The position numbers were made by a program, and so were the translations under genes. From Henricia sp. BOLD:AAB3569 (taxonomy: Eukaryota > Echinodermata > Asteroidea > Spinulosida > Echinasteridae), in the NCBI GenBank assembly GCA_037783545.1, contig JBBELK010000559.1, forward strand, positions 1 through 64,000: DNA of 64,000 bases, read 5' to 3'. The notes below the pieces were generated by a model, which was given only the letters and a program-made list of their open reading frames with translations, was not told where the DNA came from and searched no databases. Below are positions 23,701-38,700 of this stretch, in pieces (within the stretch, counting starts at the first letter, position 1; every line of letters begins with the position of its first letter).

Positions 23701-26700
23701 GTGAGTGTTGAACACATAGTATCAAACATCTGAACTGCCATTGCACGTTCATGCTACTGAGTGTTGAATACATAGAATCAAACATCTGAACTGCCATTGC
23801 ACGTTCATGCTACTGGGTGTTGAATACATAGTTAGTATCAAACATCTGAACTGCCATTGCACGTTCATGCTACTGGGTGTTGAATACATAGTATCAAACA
23901 TCTGAACTGCCACTGCACGTTCATGCTACTGGGTGTTGAATACATAGTATCAAACATCTGAACTGCCATTGCACGTTCATGCTACTGGGTGTTGAATACA
24001 TAGTATCAAACATCTGAACTGCCATTGCACGTTCATGCTACTGGGTGTTGAATACATAGTATCAAACATCTGAACTGCCATTACACGTTCATGCTACTGA
24101 GTGTTGAATACATAGTATCAAACGTCTGGGTGCAGACGTTCATGCTACTGGGTGTTGAATACATAGTTAGTATCAAACATCTGAACTGCCATTGCACGTT
24201 CATGCTACTGAGTGTTGAATACATAGTATCAAACATCTGAACTGCCATTGCACGTTCATGCTACTGAGTGTTGAATACATAGAATCAAACATCTGAACTG
24301 CCATTGCACGTTCATGCTACTGGGTGTTGAATACATAGTTAGTATCAAACATCTGAACTGCCATTACACGTTCATGCTACTTGGTGTTGAATACATAGTA
24401 TCAAACATCTGAACTGCCACTGCACGTTCATGCTACTGGGTGTTGAATACATAGTTAGTATCAAACATCTGAACTGCCATTGCACGTTCATGCTACTGGG
24501 TGTTGAATACATAGTTTAAAACATCTTCATATTTTAAGAAACCTTTCCTGAAGAAAAAAACATAATAAGCATTAAAGACACAGACTCGTCAGCAATGTGC
24601 ACGCGCCAAATTCGTGCCATGAAATATGCAGCTCCATGCATTTGCTATGGAGCTGCGTATTTTGTGGCACAAATTTGGTGCGAGTGCATTGCTGACGAGT
24701 CTGTGTCTAGTATCTTGCAGTAAAAAGAGCCAAAGGAGAACTTGAGGGAACATGAAGAGCATGTATTCCTCCTTAGGTCCTGTGTGGCAATAAATCGGAC
24801 CTGGCTGATGTGAAAGAAGTACCAACAGATGAAGCTGAGCAACAAGCCAAGGATAACCACTTGGTGTTCCTTGAGACATCGGCTAAGACTGGAGAGAATG
24901 TCAAGGAGAGCTTTGAGGCGTTAGTGCGTTGTACACCGCGTCCAGAAAACCCCTACAAGGTACGTGATATGTATTCGCTGGGTCAAACTCTTAGGCAGAT
25001 GCCAAAGACTTACATTATTTCATTTACTATTGACCACTCACAGACCTCATCTTTGTAGGAAAAATACCACTGCGTGTTAAATTCTATCAAGTACGAGTAC
25101 ACAAATAAAAAATGTTCCAAGTGCGCGCGTGTTGCGCAGCCGCTGCATATCACAAAGATTTGCGCTCAAGATCCTGATGCACTTGGCAATCTGTAGGAAG
25201 TGACGTCATTTGGGAGACATCAATAGACCAGTTGCATGATAGATTTGCATAAATCCTATAGTCCTGCCTTCGCGCTATAGCACTCGCGTATGAGAGTTGT
25301 GCACCAGACTACCAGGCTGTTGGCAACGGTTGCCAAGTGCCATGGGTGGTGCATGCTGGAACATGTTAGCCGGCGTGAAAGTCTGTACGGTACCTGGAAT
25401 ACCTGGCACATTACTCTCTGTATTTGTAAGCTGGACCATCCGAAATTACATGTTGATTGAATATGTTGAAACATGTTTTCACCGTGAAATTGTCAAAATA
25501 ACGAGTTAGAACGTGTTGTTTGACTTGAAATTGATGTCAACTTTGAAAGCTTGAACGTTTGAAGTTGGCGATTGATTCGAACGAAGAGAGATGTATATAT
25601 ACACGACATCGAACTTATACATGTACATGTATGTACATGTAACTTGAAATAAGATGATATGCAACCACAATTTGACAAATTGAGTACCATTGTTGATTGG
25701 GTGTTTGTTCATTCGATAGTACATCGTCAGAAATTGGTGAGTTTTACTGGCAAAATGCTAAGAAATAAGCATTGCTGTTACAGCGTTCCGGAAAACGCAT
25801 GTGAAGCAGCGACTCTCCCTTCAAGTCAAGTTCGCTGTCGTGTATACGTCTCCCTTCATTCGGATCAATCGGCAACTTCAAAACCCGAAATTGTCAATCC
25901 ACTTCCTTGAAGTTATCATTGCAGTTTGGAAACGTTCTATCTTTCAATCGATTTCAAGTCAAACAATACGTTCTAACTATTTGGTGCATGACTCTCTGCC
26001 TTCGCCATAGCACAAAGGCAGGACTAACTATCACGCAACGGGTCTATTGACTTTAGTTAAAGATCGGTAATAAAGAGAAGACAAAAGTAAAGTCCCACCT
26101 TGACACGGCGACCACCTTGACACCCCTCCCCCCCCCCCCCCCCCCAACATGGCCACCAGTGCAAATGGTCCATAGATTTGTTTATAGACGGTGTGCCATC
26201 ATAACATCCCAACAAACCAATACTCGTATGGCGTTATGCGCATGCATGTACATGGTTTGCATAAACTTGGTTTAGGAACAACGAGGTTGTATGTCCAATA
26301 GTCTTTTAATTGTGTGACATTATTACCAAACCAAATTTGTGCAAAACAGACTGTGTGCACATAACAAAGACTAAATTTCAACACAGGAAAGTTTATATGT
26401 AAATAAGAGCACACTCCACACGTCCTGACTACATTGTGTGTATGTTTCCCCCAGGTGATTGTTCTGGGTGCAGGCGGAGTGGGCAAATCAGCCATAACGG
26501 TTCGCTTTATTAGCAATCAGTTTGTAACGGATTACGACCCGACCATTGAAGACTCTTACATGAAGCAAATCACTGTGGATAACATACCAGCTGAGATGCT
26601 GAAACCACCCACCAAGCAGGCAGGTAAGGGCCTCACATTGCATTATGTTGACTAGCAGCCATGATGGTTGACAGTCGGCCATGACGGTTGGCTTTGTGAC

Positions 26701-29700
26701 GGATTACGACCCGACCATTGAAGACTCTTACATGAAGCAAATCACTGTGGATAACATACCAGCTGAGATGCTAAAAAACAACCCACCAAGCAGGCAGGTA
26801 AGGGCCTTACATTGCATTATGTTGACTAGCAGCCATGATGGTTGACAGTCGGCCATGACGGTTGACAGTCGGCCATGATGGTTGACAGTCGGCCATGATG
26901 GTTGACTTTGTGACTGATTACGACCCGACCATTGAAGACTCTTACATGAAGCAAATCACTGTGGATAACATACCAGCTGAGATGCTGAAACCACCCACCA
27001 AGCAGCCATGATGGTTGACAGTCGGCCATGATGGTTGACAGTCGGCCATGATGGTTGACAGTCGGCCATGATGGTTGACAGTCGGCCATGACGGTTGGCT
27101 TTGTGACGGATTACGACCCGACCATTGAAGACTCTTACATGAAGCAAATCACTGTGGATAACATACCAGCTGAGATGCTGAAACTACCCACCAAGCAGGC
27201 AGGTAAGGGCCTCACATTGCATTATGTTGACTGGCAGCCATGATGGTTGACAGTCGGCCATGACGGTTGACTTTGTGACGGATTACGACCCGACCATTGA
27301 AGACTCTTACATGAAGCAAATCACTGTGGATAACATACCAGCTGAGATGCTGAAACCACCCACCAAGCAGGCAGGTAAGGGCCTCACATTGCATTATGTT
27401 GACTGGCAGCCATGATGGTTGACAGTCGGCCATGACGGTTGACTTTGTGACGGATTACGACCCGACCATTGAAGACTCTTACATGAAGCAAATCACTGTG
27501 GATAACATACCAGCTGAGATGCTGAAACCACCCACCAAGCAGGCAGGTAAGGGCCTCACATTGCATCATGTTGACTAGCAGCCATGATGGTTGACAGTCG
27601 GCCATTACGGTTGACTTTGTGACGGATTACGACCCGACCATTGAAGACTCTTACATGAAGCAAATCACTGTGGATAACATACCAGCTGAGATGCTGAAAC
27701 CACCCACCAAGCAGGCAGGTAAGGGCCTTACATTGCATTATGTTGACTAGCAGCCATGATGGTTGACAGTCGGCCATGACGGTTGGCTTTGTGACGGATT
27801 ACGACCCGACCATTGAAGACTCTTACATGAAGCAAATCACTGTGGATAACATACCAGCTGAGATGCTGAAACCACCCACCAAGCAGGCAGGTAAGGGCCT
27901 TACATTGCATTATGTTGACTAGCAGCCATGATGGTTGACAGTCGGCCATGACGGTTGGCTTTGTGACGGATTACGACCCGACCATTGAAGACTCTTACAT
28001 GAAGCAAAACACTGTGGATAACATACCAGCTGAGATGCTGAAACCACCCACCAAGCAGGCAGGTAAGGGCCTCACATTGCATTATGTTGACTAGCAGCCA
28101 TGATGGTTGACAGTCGGCCATGACGGTTGACAGTCGGCCATGACGGTTGACAGTCGGCCATGATGGTTGACAGTCGGCCATGACGGTTGACAGTCGGCCA
28201 TGACGGTTGACAGTCGGCCATGACGGTTGACAGTCGGCCATGATGGTTGACAGTCGGCCATGACGGTTGACAGTCGGCCATGACGGTTGACAGTCGGCCA
28301 TGACGGTTGACAGTCGGCGATGATGGTTGACAGTCGGCCATGACGGTTGACTTTGTGACGGATTACGACCCGACCATTGAAGACTCTTACATGAAGCAAA
28401 TCACTGTGGATAACATACCAGCTGAGATGCTGAAACCACCCACCAAGCAGGCAGGTAAAGGCCTTACATTGCATTATGTTGACTAGCAGCCATGATGGTT
28501 GACAGTTGGCCATGACGGTTGGCTTTGTGACGGATTACGACCCGACCATTGAAGACTCTTACATGAAGCAAATCACTGTGGATAACATACCAGCTGAGAT
28601 GCTGAAACCACCCACCAAGCAGGCAGGTAAGGGCCTTACATTGCATTATGTTGACTAGCAGCCATGATGGTTGACAGTCGGCCATGACGGTTGGCTTTGT
28701 GACGGATTACGACCCGACCATTGAAGACTCTTACATGAAGCAAATCACTGTGGATAACATACCAGCTGAGATGCTGAAACCACCCACCAAGCAGGCAGGT
28801 AAGGGCCTTACATTGCATTATGTTGACTAGCAGCCATGATGGTTGACAGTCGGCCATGACGGTTGGCTTTGTGACGGATTACGACCCGACCATTGAAGAC
28901 TCTTACATGAAGCAAAACACTGTGGATAACATACCAGCTGAGATGCTGAAACCACCCACCAAGCAGGCAGGTAAGGGCCTCACATTGCATTATGTTGACT
29001 AGCAGCCATGATGGTTGACAGTCGGCCATGACGGTTGACAGTCGGCCATGACGGTTGACAGTCGGCCATGATGGTTGACAGTCGGCCATGACGGTTGACA
29101 GTCGGCCATGACGGTTGACAGTCGGCCATGACGGTTGACAGTCGGCCATGATGGTTGACAGTCGGCCATGACGGTTGACAGTCGGCCATGACGGTTGACA
29201 GTCGGCCATGACGGTTGACAGTCGGCGATGATGGTTGACAGTCGGCCATGACGGTTGACTTTGTGACGGATTACGACCCGACCATTGAAGACTCTTACAT
29301 GAAGCAAATCACTGTGGATAACATACCAGCTGAGATGCTGAAACCACCCACCAAGCAGGCAGGTAAAGGCCTTACATTGCATTATGTTGACTAGCAGCCA
29401 TGATGGTTGACAGTTGGCCATGACGGTTGGCTTTGTGACGGATTACGACCCGACCATTGAAGACTCTTACATGAAGCAAATCACTGTGGATAACATACCA
29501 GCTGAGATGCTGAAACCACCCACCAAGCAGGCAGGTAAGGGCCTTACATTGCATTATGTTGACTAGCAGCCATGATGGTTGACAGTCGGCCATGACGGTT
29601 GGCTTTGTGACGGATTACGACCCGACCATTGAAGACTCTTACATGAAGCAAAACACTGTGGATAACATACCAGCTGAGATGCTGAAACCACCCACCAAGC

Positions 29701-32700
29701 AGGCAGGTAAGGGCCTCACATTGCATTATGTTGACTAGCAGCCATGATGGTTGACAGTCGGCCATGACGGTTGACAGTCGGCCATGACGGTTGACAGTCG
29801 GCCATGACGGTTGACAGTCGGCCATGATGGTTGACAGTCGGCCATGACGGTTGACAGTCGGCCATGACGGTTGACAGTCGGCCATGACGGTTGACAGTCG
29901 GCCATGACGGTTGACAGTCGGCCATGATGGTTGACAGTCGGCCATGACGGTTGACAGTCGGCCATGACGGTTGACAGTCGGCCATGACGGTTGACAGTCG
30001 GCCATGACGGTTGACAGTCGGCCATGACGGTTGACAGTCGGCCATGACGGTTGACAGTCGGCCATGACGGTTGACAGTCGGCGATGATGGTTGACAGTCG
30101 GCCATGACGGTTGACTTTGTGACGGATTACGACCCGACCATTGAAGACTCTTACATGAAGCAAATCACTGTGGATAACATACCAGCTGAGATGCTGAAAC
30201 CACCCACCAAGCAGGCAGGTAAAGGCCTTACATTGCATTATGTTGACTAGCAGCCATGATGGTTGACAGTTGGCCATGACGGTTGGCTTTGTGACGGATT
30301 ACGACCCGACCATTGAAGACTCTTACATGAAGCAAATCACCGTGGATAACATACCAGCTGAGATGCTGAAACCACCCACCAAGCAGGCAGGTAAGGGCCT
30401 CACATTGCATCATGTTGACTAGCAGCCATGATGGTTGACAGTCGGCCATGACGGTTGGCTTTGTGACGGATTACGACCCGACCATTGAAGACTCTTACAT
30501 GAAGCAAATCACTGTGGATAACATACCAGCTGAGATGCTTTAACCACCAAGCAGGCAGGTACATGTAAGGGCCTCTCATTCCAGACAGCAAGCATACGTC
30601 GCACCGACGTCGGCAAATCACAAAAATATGTTTTGAAGGCATTTTTAATGATACTTGTATGGAAAATAAGCACATGTCAGGTGTAACGGGGGACAGAAAA
30701 ATGTCGCTCTTTTGACCTAAATGTCATTGTTTTTGTAAACCTTTTGGGGTGTGGGGTGGGGGGGTGCATGGATTTGGTTTTGGGACATTAATTTGGAAAG
30801 GTTTCCCTGATTTGTTTTTTGTCACGTCTGGTTTGGTCGGATGTTAAGCATTCAGATAAGTTGTTGGTTCTTATCTGTAATATTGTCGTTCAATTTGATA
30901 ACTTTTAGCTCCTGCTCCCAAGAAGGGTATTTTGAGCACCATTTTTGGCCGAAGATCCAGAAACGCCCCAGAAGTTCTACATGCACCTCCGCCCGCTGCT
31001 GCCGCACCCATGGCGAATGCCCCCTCGTGCAGTAAACCCAAGAGGATGGCTTATCATAAACCTGACTCCAACATTGTCTTGTTGCCTCTTGGCACCTTGG
31101 AGGATGAGCCCACCGTGGTGACAGGAGACCCAATTCACTGCAGGTGAGTGCATCAGAAAACACCCTCTAACATTGTCTTGTTGCCTCTTGGCACCTTCCC
31201 AGTGCGCAAGCCACCGACGGACCGCCGTCGGCTGGGAAGCGGCCGGTCGGCATCGGCACACCTACCAAAAACCACCGGCGGTTCGCCGGTGGCTTGCAAG
31301 TGGCACGCGAACAGCGTTTTACAGCTCCCGAGCTACTAGCGAACCACTAGCGGTATCCAGTGGCAAACCACCAGTGCCACTGCCGCTCCTCAATCGCCAA
31401 CGGAGCACTAGCGGTCCGCGGTCCGCGGGTGGCTGCCACCAGCGGCCCGCTAGCGGGCCGCTGACGGCCCGACCGCGGCTTGCGCACTGGGTTGGAGGAT
31501 GAGCCCACCGTGGTGACAGGAGACCCAATTCACTGCAGGTGAGTGCATCACAAAACACCCTCCAACATTGTCAAGGTGCCAAGAGGCAACAAGACAATGT
31601 TAGAGGGTGTTTTGTGATGCACTCACCTGCAGTGAATTGGGTCTCCTGTCACCACGGTTGGCTCATCCTCCAAGGTGCCAAGTGCAAGTATGTTTAAGTA
31701 CATGTATGTTACACAACACACTGGACCAGCGGCTTTACATCCCTTCGTGCAAGTGTGTTTAAGTACATCTACGTTACACAACACACTGGACCAGCGGCTT
31801 GACATCCCTTCGTGCAAGTGTGTTTAAGTACATCTACGTTACACAACACACTGGACCAGCGGCTTTACATCCCTTCGTGCAAGTGTGTTTAAGTACATGT
31901 ACGTTACACAACACACTGGACCAGCGGCTTTACATCCCTTCGTGCAAGTGTGTTTAAGTACATGTACGTTACACAACACACTGGACCAGCGGCTTAACAT
32001 TCCTTCGTGCAAGTGTGTTTAAGTACATGTATGTTACACAACACACTGGACCAGCGGCTTTACATCCCTTCGTGCAAGTGTGTTTAAGTACATGTACGTT
32101 ACACAACACACTGGACCAGCAGCTTTACATCCCTTCGTGCAAGTGTGTTTAAGTACATCTACGTTACACAACACACTGGACCAGCGGCTTGACATCCCTT
32201 CGTGCAAGTGTGTTTAAGTACATGTACGTTACACAACACACTGGACCAGCGGCTTTACATCCCTAGCTTCGTGCAAGTGTGTTTAAGTACATGTATGTTA
32301 CACAACACACTGGACCAGCGGCTTTACATCCCTTCGTGCAAGTGTGTTTAAGTACATGTACGTTACACAACACACTGGACCAGCGGCTTTACATCCCTTC
32401 GTGCAAGTGTGTTTAAGTACATGTACGTTACACAACACACTGGACCAGCGGCTTTACATCCCTTCGTGCAAGTGTGTTTAAGTACATCTACGTTACACAA
32501 CACACTGGACCAGCGGCTTTACATCCCTTCGTGCAAGTGTGTTTAAGTACATGTACGTTACACAACACACTGGACCAGCGGCTTTACATCCCTTCGTGCA
32601 AGTGTGTTTAAGTACATGTACGTTACACAACACACTGGACCAGCGGCTTTACATCCCTTCGTGCAAGTGTGTTTAAGTACATGTACGTTACACAACACAC

Positions 32701-35700
32701 TGGACCAGCGGCTTTACATCCCTTCGTGCAAGTGTGTTTAAGTACATGTACGTTACATAACACACTGGACCAGCGGCTTTACATCCCTTCGTGCAAGTGT
32801 GTTTAAGTACATGTATGTTACACAACACACTGGACCAGCGGCTTAACATTCCTTGGATGGTGCAAGTGTGTTTAAGTACATGTGCGTTACACAACACACT
32901 GGACCAGCAGCTTTACATCCCTTCGTGCAAGTGTGTTTAAGTACATGTACGTTACACAACACACTGGACCAGCGGCTTTACATCCCTTCGTGCAAGTGTG
33001 TACATGTATGTTACACAACACACTGGACCAGCGGCTTAACATTCCTTGGATGGTGCAAGTGTGTTTAAGTACATGTACGTTACACAACACACTGGACCAG
33101 CGGCTTTACATCCCTAGCTTCGTGCAAGTGTGTTTAAGTACATGTACGTTACACAACACACTGGACCAGCGGCTTTACATCCCTTCGTGCAAGTGTGTTT
33201 AAGTACATGTACGTTACACAACACACTGGACCAGCGGCTTTACATCCCTTCGTGCAAGTGTGTTTAAGTACATGTACGTTACACAACACACTGGACCAGC
33301 GGCTTTACATCCCTAGCTTCGTGCAAGTGTGTTTAAGTACATGTACGTTACACAACACACTGGACCAGCGGCTTTACATCCCTTCGTGCAAGTGTGTTTA
33401 AGTACATGTACGTTACACAACACACTGGACCAGCAGCTTTACATCCCTTCGTGCAAGTGTGTTTAAGTACATGTACGTTACACAACACACTGGACCAGCG
33501 GCTTTACATCCCTTCTTGCAAGTGTGTTTAAGTACATCTACGTTACACAACACACTGGACCAGCGGCTTTACATCCCTTCGTGCAAGTGTGTTTAAGTAC
33601 ATGTACGTTACACAACACACTGGACCAGCGGCTTTACATCCCTTCGTGCAAGTGTGTTTAAGTACATGTACGTTACACAACACACTGGACCAGCGGCTTT
33701 ACATCCCTTCGTGCAAGTGTGTTTAAGTACATGTACGTTACACAACACACTGGACCAGCGGCTTTACATCCCTTCGTGCAAGTGTGTACATGTATGTTAC
33801 ACAACACACTGGACCAGCGGCTTAACATTCCTTGGATGGTGCAAGTGTGTTTAAGTACATGTGCGTTACACAACACACTGGACCAGCGGCTTTACATCCC
33901 TAGCTTCGTGCAAGTGTGTTTAAGTACATGTACGTTACACAACACACTGGACCAGCGGCTTTACATCCCTAGCTTCGTGCAAGTGTGTTTAAGTACATGT
34001 ACGTTACACAACACACCAGACCAGCAGCTTTACATCCCGTGGATGGTGCAAGTGGGGGGGCCTGCCGGGCCTTCGCGGAGTCGCTCAGCGGGTGGGGGGA
34101 GATGATGGTGAGTGGGTGAATGCCCTAGCGGTACAATACATGCCGACATAATATAATGTATTGTAGTACCAGCTCCGTAATAGCATTGCTGATATAGCCG
34201 TGGTGTTTTGATGAGCGGTGCTACACGTATAAACTTCATTCTTTAATTTCTTAATATTTTTGCCATCAGCACCATGAATTTGTAGACAGTACCATGATTT
34301 TTGTTTACAGTGGTACATGTACCGTGGCCGAGTGGTTTGCGTCATTGAATCCAAACATTCAGATTAAAACTTGATGTTGCCATTTCAATACCCGGTTCTG
34401 GTACCTACATGTACATGTACGTGTGTACATGTACATGTATGCCTTTGAGCAAGTCACTGAACCACAATTGCTCAATCTGTCGTATTTGTCCAGTGTGTTG
34501 TGTAACGCACTTAAAAGATCCCAGAGCATTCTTTCGTGATTTTCTGTAAACCCATTAAATAATACATGTAAAAAAAGAAAGAAAGAACATTTTCATTATT
34601 CTAAGGAAATCCACTGCGCTGTTGCAAACCACATATTTGGCCTAACAACAATGGAAATGCTTTGTTGTGGAAAATGCTTTGCTGTAAATGTATATGTACA
34701 TGTACTAAACATACACAGGGTGTCTCAAAAAAGGTCCATACCAAGCTGTAAACCTCGGCATCTATGTTGCCCCGGATCCTGATAGGGAATCTTCTAACAC
34801 AATAAATAGTCTTTATTACATCAAAATGAGTCAAGTGAGGTCATCAGCCCTCAACTACTAGTAGGAGTGACTGCCTAATGTCAAATAATCAGATCTGGTT
34901 CATGAACTAGGATGTGACTTTGCTGCACCAAAAATGACATAACTTTTGATTCGCTTAGCTGATTTTTGATGCAATTAAGATTGTTTTTCATTTAAGAAGA
35001 GTCCCTATCAGGATCCGGGGAAACATCTATTCTGTGGTTATACATGTACATGCACAACCTGTATAGTTTTCATTACGTTTCTCTCTCTAATCCAGCAAGT
35101 GCCAGGCCGTTCTGTCCCACATCTCTAAACTGGAGGAAACAGCCGCTGCAGACACTGAACCCACCATCTATTCTGTGGTTATACATGTACATGCACAACC
35201 TGTATAGTTTTCATTACGTTTCTCTCTCTAATCCAGCAAGTGCCAGGCCGTTCTGTCCCACATCTCTAAACTGGAGGAAACAGCCGCTGCAGACACTGAA
35301 CCCACCATCTATTCTGTGGTTATACATGTACATGCACACCCTGTATAGTTTTCATTACGTTTCTCTCTCTAATCCAGCAAGTGCCAGGCTGTTCTGTCCC
35401 ACGTCTCTAAACTGGAGGAAACGGCCGCTGCAGACACTGAACCCACCATCTATTCTGTGGTTATACATGTACATGCACACCCTGTATAGTTTTCATTACG
35501 TTTCTCTCTCTAATCCAGCAAGTGCCAGGCTGTTCTGTCCCACGTCTCTAAACTGGAGGAAACAGCCGCTGCAGACACTGAACCCACCATCTATCCTGTG
35601 GTTATACATGTACATGCACACCCTGTATAGTTTTCATTACGTTTCTCTCTCTAATCCAGCAAGTGCCAGGCTGTTCTGTCCCACATCTATAAACTGGAGG

Positions 35701-38700
35701 AAACGGCCGCTGCAGACACTGAACCCACCATCTATCCTGTGGTTATACATGTACATGCACACCCTGTATAGTTTTCATTACGTTTCTCTCTCTAATCCAG
35801 CAAGTGCCAAGCCGTTCTGTCCCACATCTCTAAACTGGAGGAAACAGCCGCTGCAGACACTGAACCCACCATCTATCCTGTGGTTATACATGTACATGCA
35901 CACCCTGTATAGTTTTCATTACGTTTCTCTCTCTAATCCAGCAAGTGCCAAGCCGTTCTGTCCCACATCTCTAAACTGGAGGAAACAGCCGCTGCAGACA
36001 CTGAACCCACCATCTATCCTGTGGTTATACATGTACATGCACACCCTGTATAGTTTTCATTACGTTTCTCTCTCTAATCCAGCAAGTGCCAAGCCGTTCT
36101 GTCCCACATCTCTAAACTGGAGGAAACAGCCGCTGCAGACACTGAACCCACCATCTATCCTGTGGTTATACATGTACATGCACACCCTGTATAGTTTTCA
36201 TTACGTTTCTCTCTCTAATCCAGCAAGTGCCAAGCCGTTCTGTCCCACATCTCTAAACTGGAGGAAACAGCCGCTGCAGACACTGAACCCACCATCTATC
36301 CTGTGGTTATACATGTACATGCACACCCTGTATAGTTTTCATTACGTTTCTCTCTCTAATCCAGCAAGTGCCAAGCCGTTCTGTCCCACATCTCTAAACT
36401 GGAGGAAACAGCCGCTGCAGACGCTGAACCCACCAGGAAATGGAAATGGTATGTAGATATGCATATATCCAATAAATAGTGAATCTTATAAAAACAACCA
36501 GGACTTCGACAGTGTTACTTGTTTTTTGTTTATAGAAAATGTTTTGTTTCTTTGAAAATTTCATTTTCGCACAGCACATTAAAGGTGCATGTTTAGATCA
36601 ACAAAAGTGACTCCTCAAACCATTGGCATCACCAGCTTTTTCAAAGTAAAGGTCCAAGGGTTTGGCACGACACATTGGAAGGGGGAGGGGAGGAGAGGAG
36701 GGCAGGCAGGCAGGCCGGCCGGCCGGCAGGCAGGCAGGCACATAAAGCGAATTACACAGTTTTCCAAACTTAGCTCAAACAGGATGACATTTTGTACCAT
36801 TAGGATAGCCCTATTTTTCCGTTCTGAAATGTCACACTCTAACCCGGTGACAAAGAAATGTAATCTTCAAGATTAGGAAGGGAGAGCACAGACACACATG
36901 TATCTGGGAAACTAGTGACTGACTACTCATAGTGAAGGGTGATATAATTACTGTTACTACTGTTTTCTCCATTCCAGCGAGTTCTGTGACCATGTGAATG
37001 AAGATGTAGAAGTTGTTGAGGAGGAGGTATGTACAATGTGCATGCAGCTTACAATGTAACATCTGGGTGTGTTTCATGTAGAGATAATCATTTGCTGTAC
37101 ATGTGGCCAAGTGCCTCCTCTATTATTAGAGTGCTGCTATTAATGTTCATAAGATAGGATGTGGGTGGTATTCTTACCTTCTGTACTACCGGTAGGTACG
37201 CCATGATGACATGGAGGAGGTATATACTATATGTAGCTTACATGTACAATAAACCAACCTGAGTGTGTTTCATGTAGAGATAATCATTTGCTCTACATAT
37301 GGCCAAGTGCCTCCTTTATTATTAGAGTGCTGCTATTAATGTTCATAAGATAGTATGTGGGTGGTATTCTTACCTTCTGTACTACCGGTAGGTACGCCAT
37401 GATGACATGGAGGAGGTATACTATATGTAGCTTACATGTACAATAAACCAACCTGAGTGTGTTTCATGTAGAGATAATCATTTGCTGTACATATGGCCAA
37501 GTGCCTCCTTTATTATTAGAGTGCTGCTATTAATGTTCATAAGATAGTATGTGGGTGGTATTCTTACCTTCTGTACTAGTTACCGGTAGGTACGCCATGA
37601 TGACTTGACTTTATTTGGAAATATGATTTAGCTACGTGGTTTGGGTTTCTGTTCGGTTAGAAACTAAGAAGTAGTTTGGCTCTAGCCCACGTAACAAAGT
37701 AGTTAAATTAGTAATTGAAAGGCCCTGTATTGGTAGATGATCTGTTTTTTGAGCGATTATGGGAATAAAACCATTATATATTAAAACAAAGACATCAATA
37801 TACTCATCCGAATAAATTTCAGCTCCGTCAAATGTATCGCACTTTCCTAAAACATGAAAATCCATATGAGTTTTGACGGTCTTGGCGGAGTGTTTTAAAA
37901 TAATAATAATTCTCAATTCGTCTCTTTGTTCTCAGTCGGTTGCGTAGTCTGTGGCTTGCGCCATACTGCGTATGTACACGACCCTTACAGTTAAATATAA
38001 CAAAATGCATCGCTTACACAGCTCCCATTTCAGACCGCCCAGATGCAAACCGACTAAGTAAATCGTTAGCCAACGATCTAAATAATTTCTTCATGGTATA
38101 CTTTCTGGTAAAATTATATCATCTCGGGCGGAAACATTTCATTGGATAGTTGCTACCAGTTCAATCTTTACTTTGAGGAAGGTTTTCCCTGTCAACTCGT
38201 TGATTAACTTTTGGGGTTATTGGAAATGATACATGTACAGTGGGCCTTTAATATGAGATTAGTCATAATCAGCATACACAATGTACATGTATATCACTGC
38301 ATGTTTCTCCATCAAGGAGGCTTTAATATGGAATTAGTCATAATCAGCATACACAATGTACATGTATATCACCGCATGTTTCTCCATCAAGGGAGGCTTT
38401 AATATGGAATTAGTCATAATCAGCATACACAATGTACATGTATATCACCGCATGTTTCTCCATCAAGGAGGCTTTAATATGAGATTAGTCATAATCAGCA
38501 TACACAATGTACATGTATATCACCGCATGTTTCTCCATCAAGGGGCTTTAATATGGAACTAGTCATAATCAGCATACACAATGTACATGTATATCACCGC
38601 ATGTTTCTCCATCAAGGGAGGCTTTAATATGGAATTAGTCATAATCAGCATACACAATGTACATGTATATCACCGCATGTTTCTCCATCAAGGGGCTTTA

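Noticed and set aside
27900..30277. Minus-strand open frames of 130-180 codons repeating [15 protein letters not shown]
   Set aside because: They are the antisense reading of the 20-bp and 172-bp arrays in CpRas intron 5, with no start context or domain.
35044..36456. A 470-codon plus-strand open frame with ten 47-residue repeats
   Set aside because: It is in a different frame from the spliced zinc-finger exon and stays open only because the 141-bp array period is a multiple of three; it crosses real splice sites.
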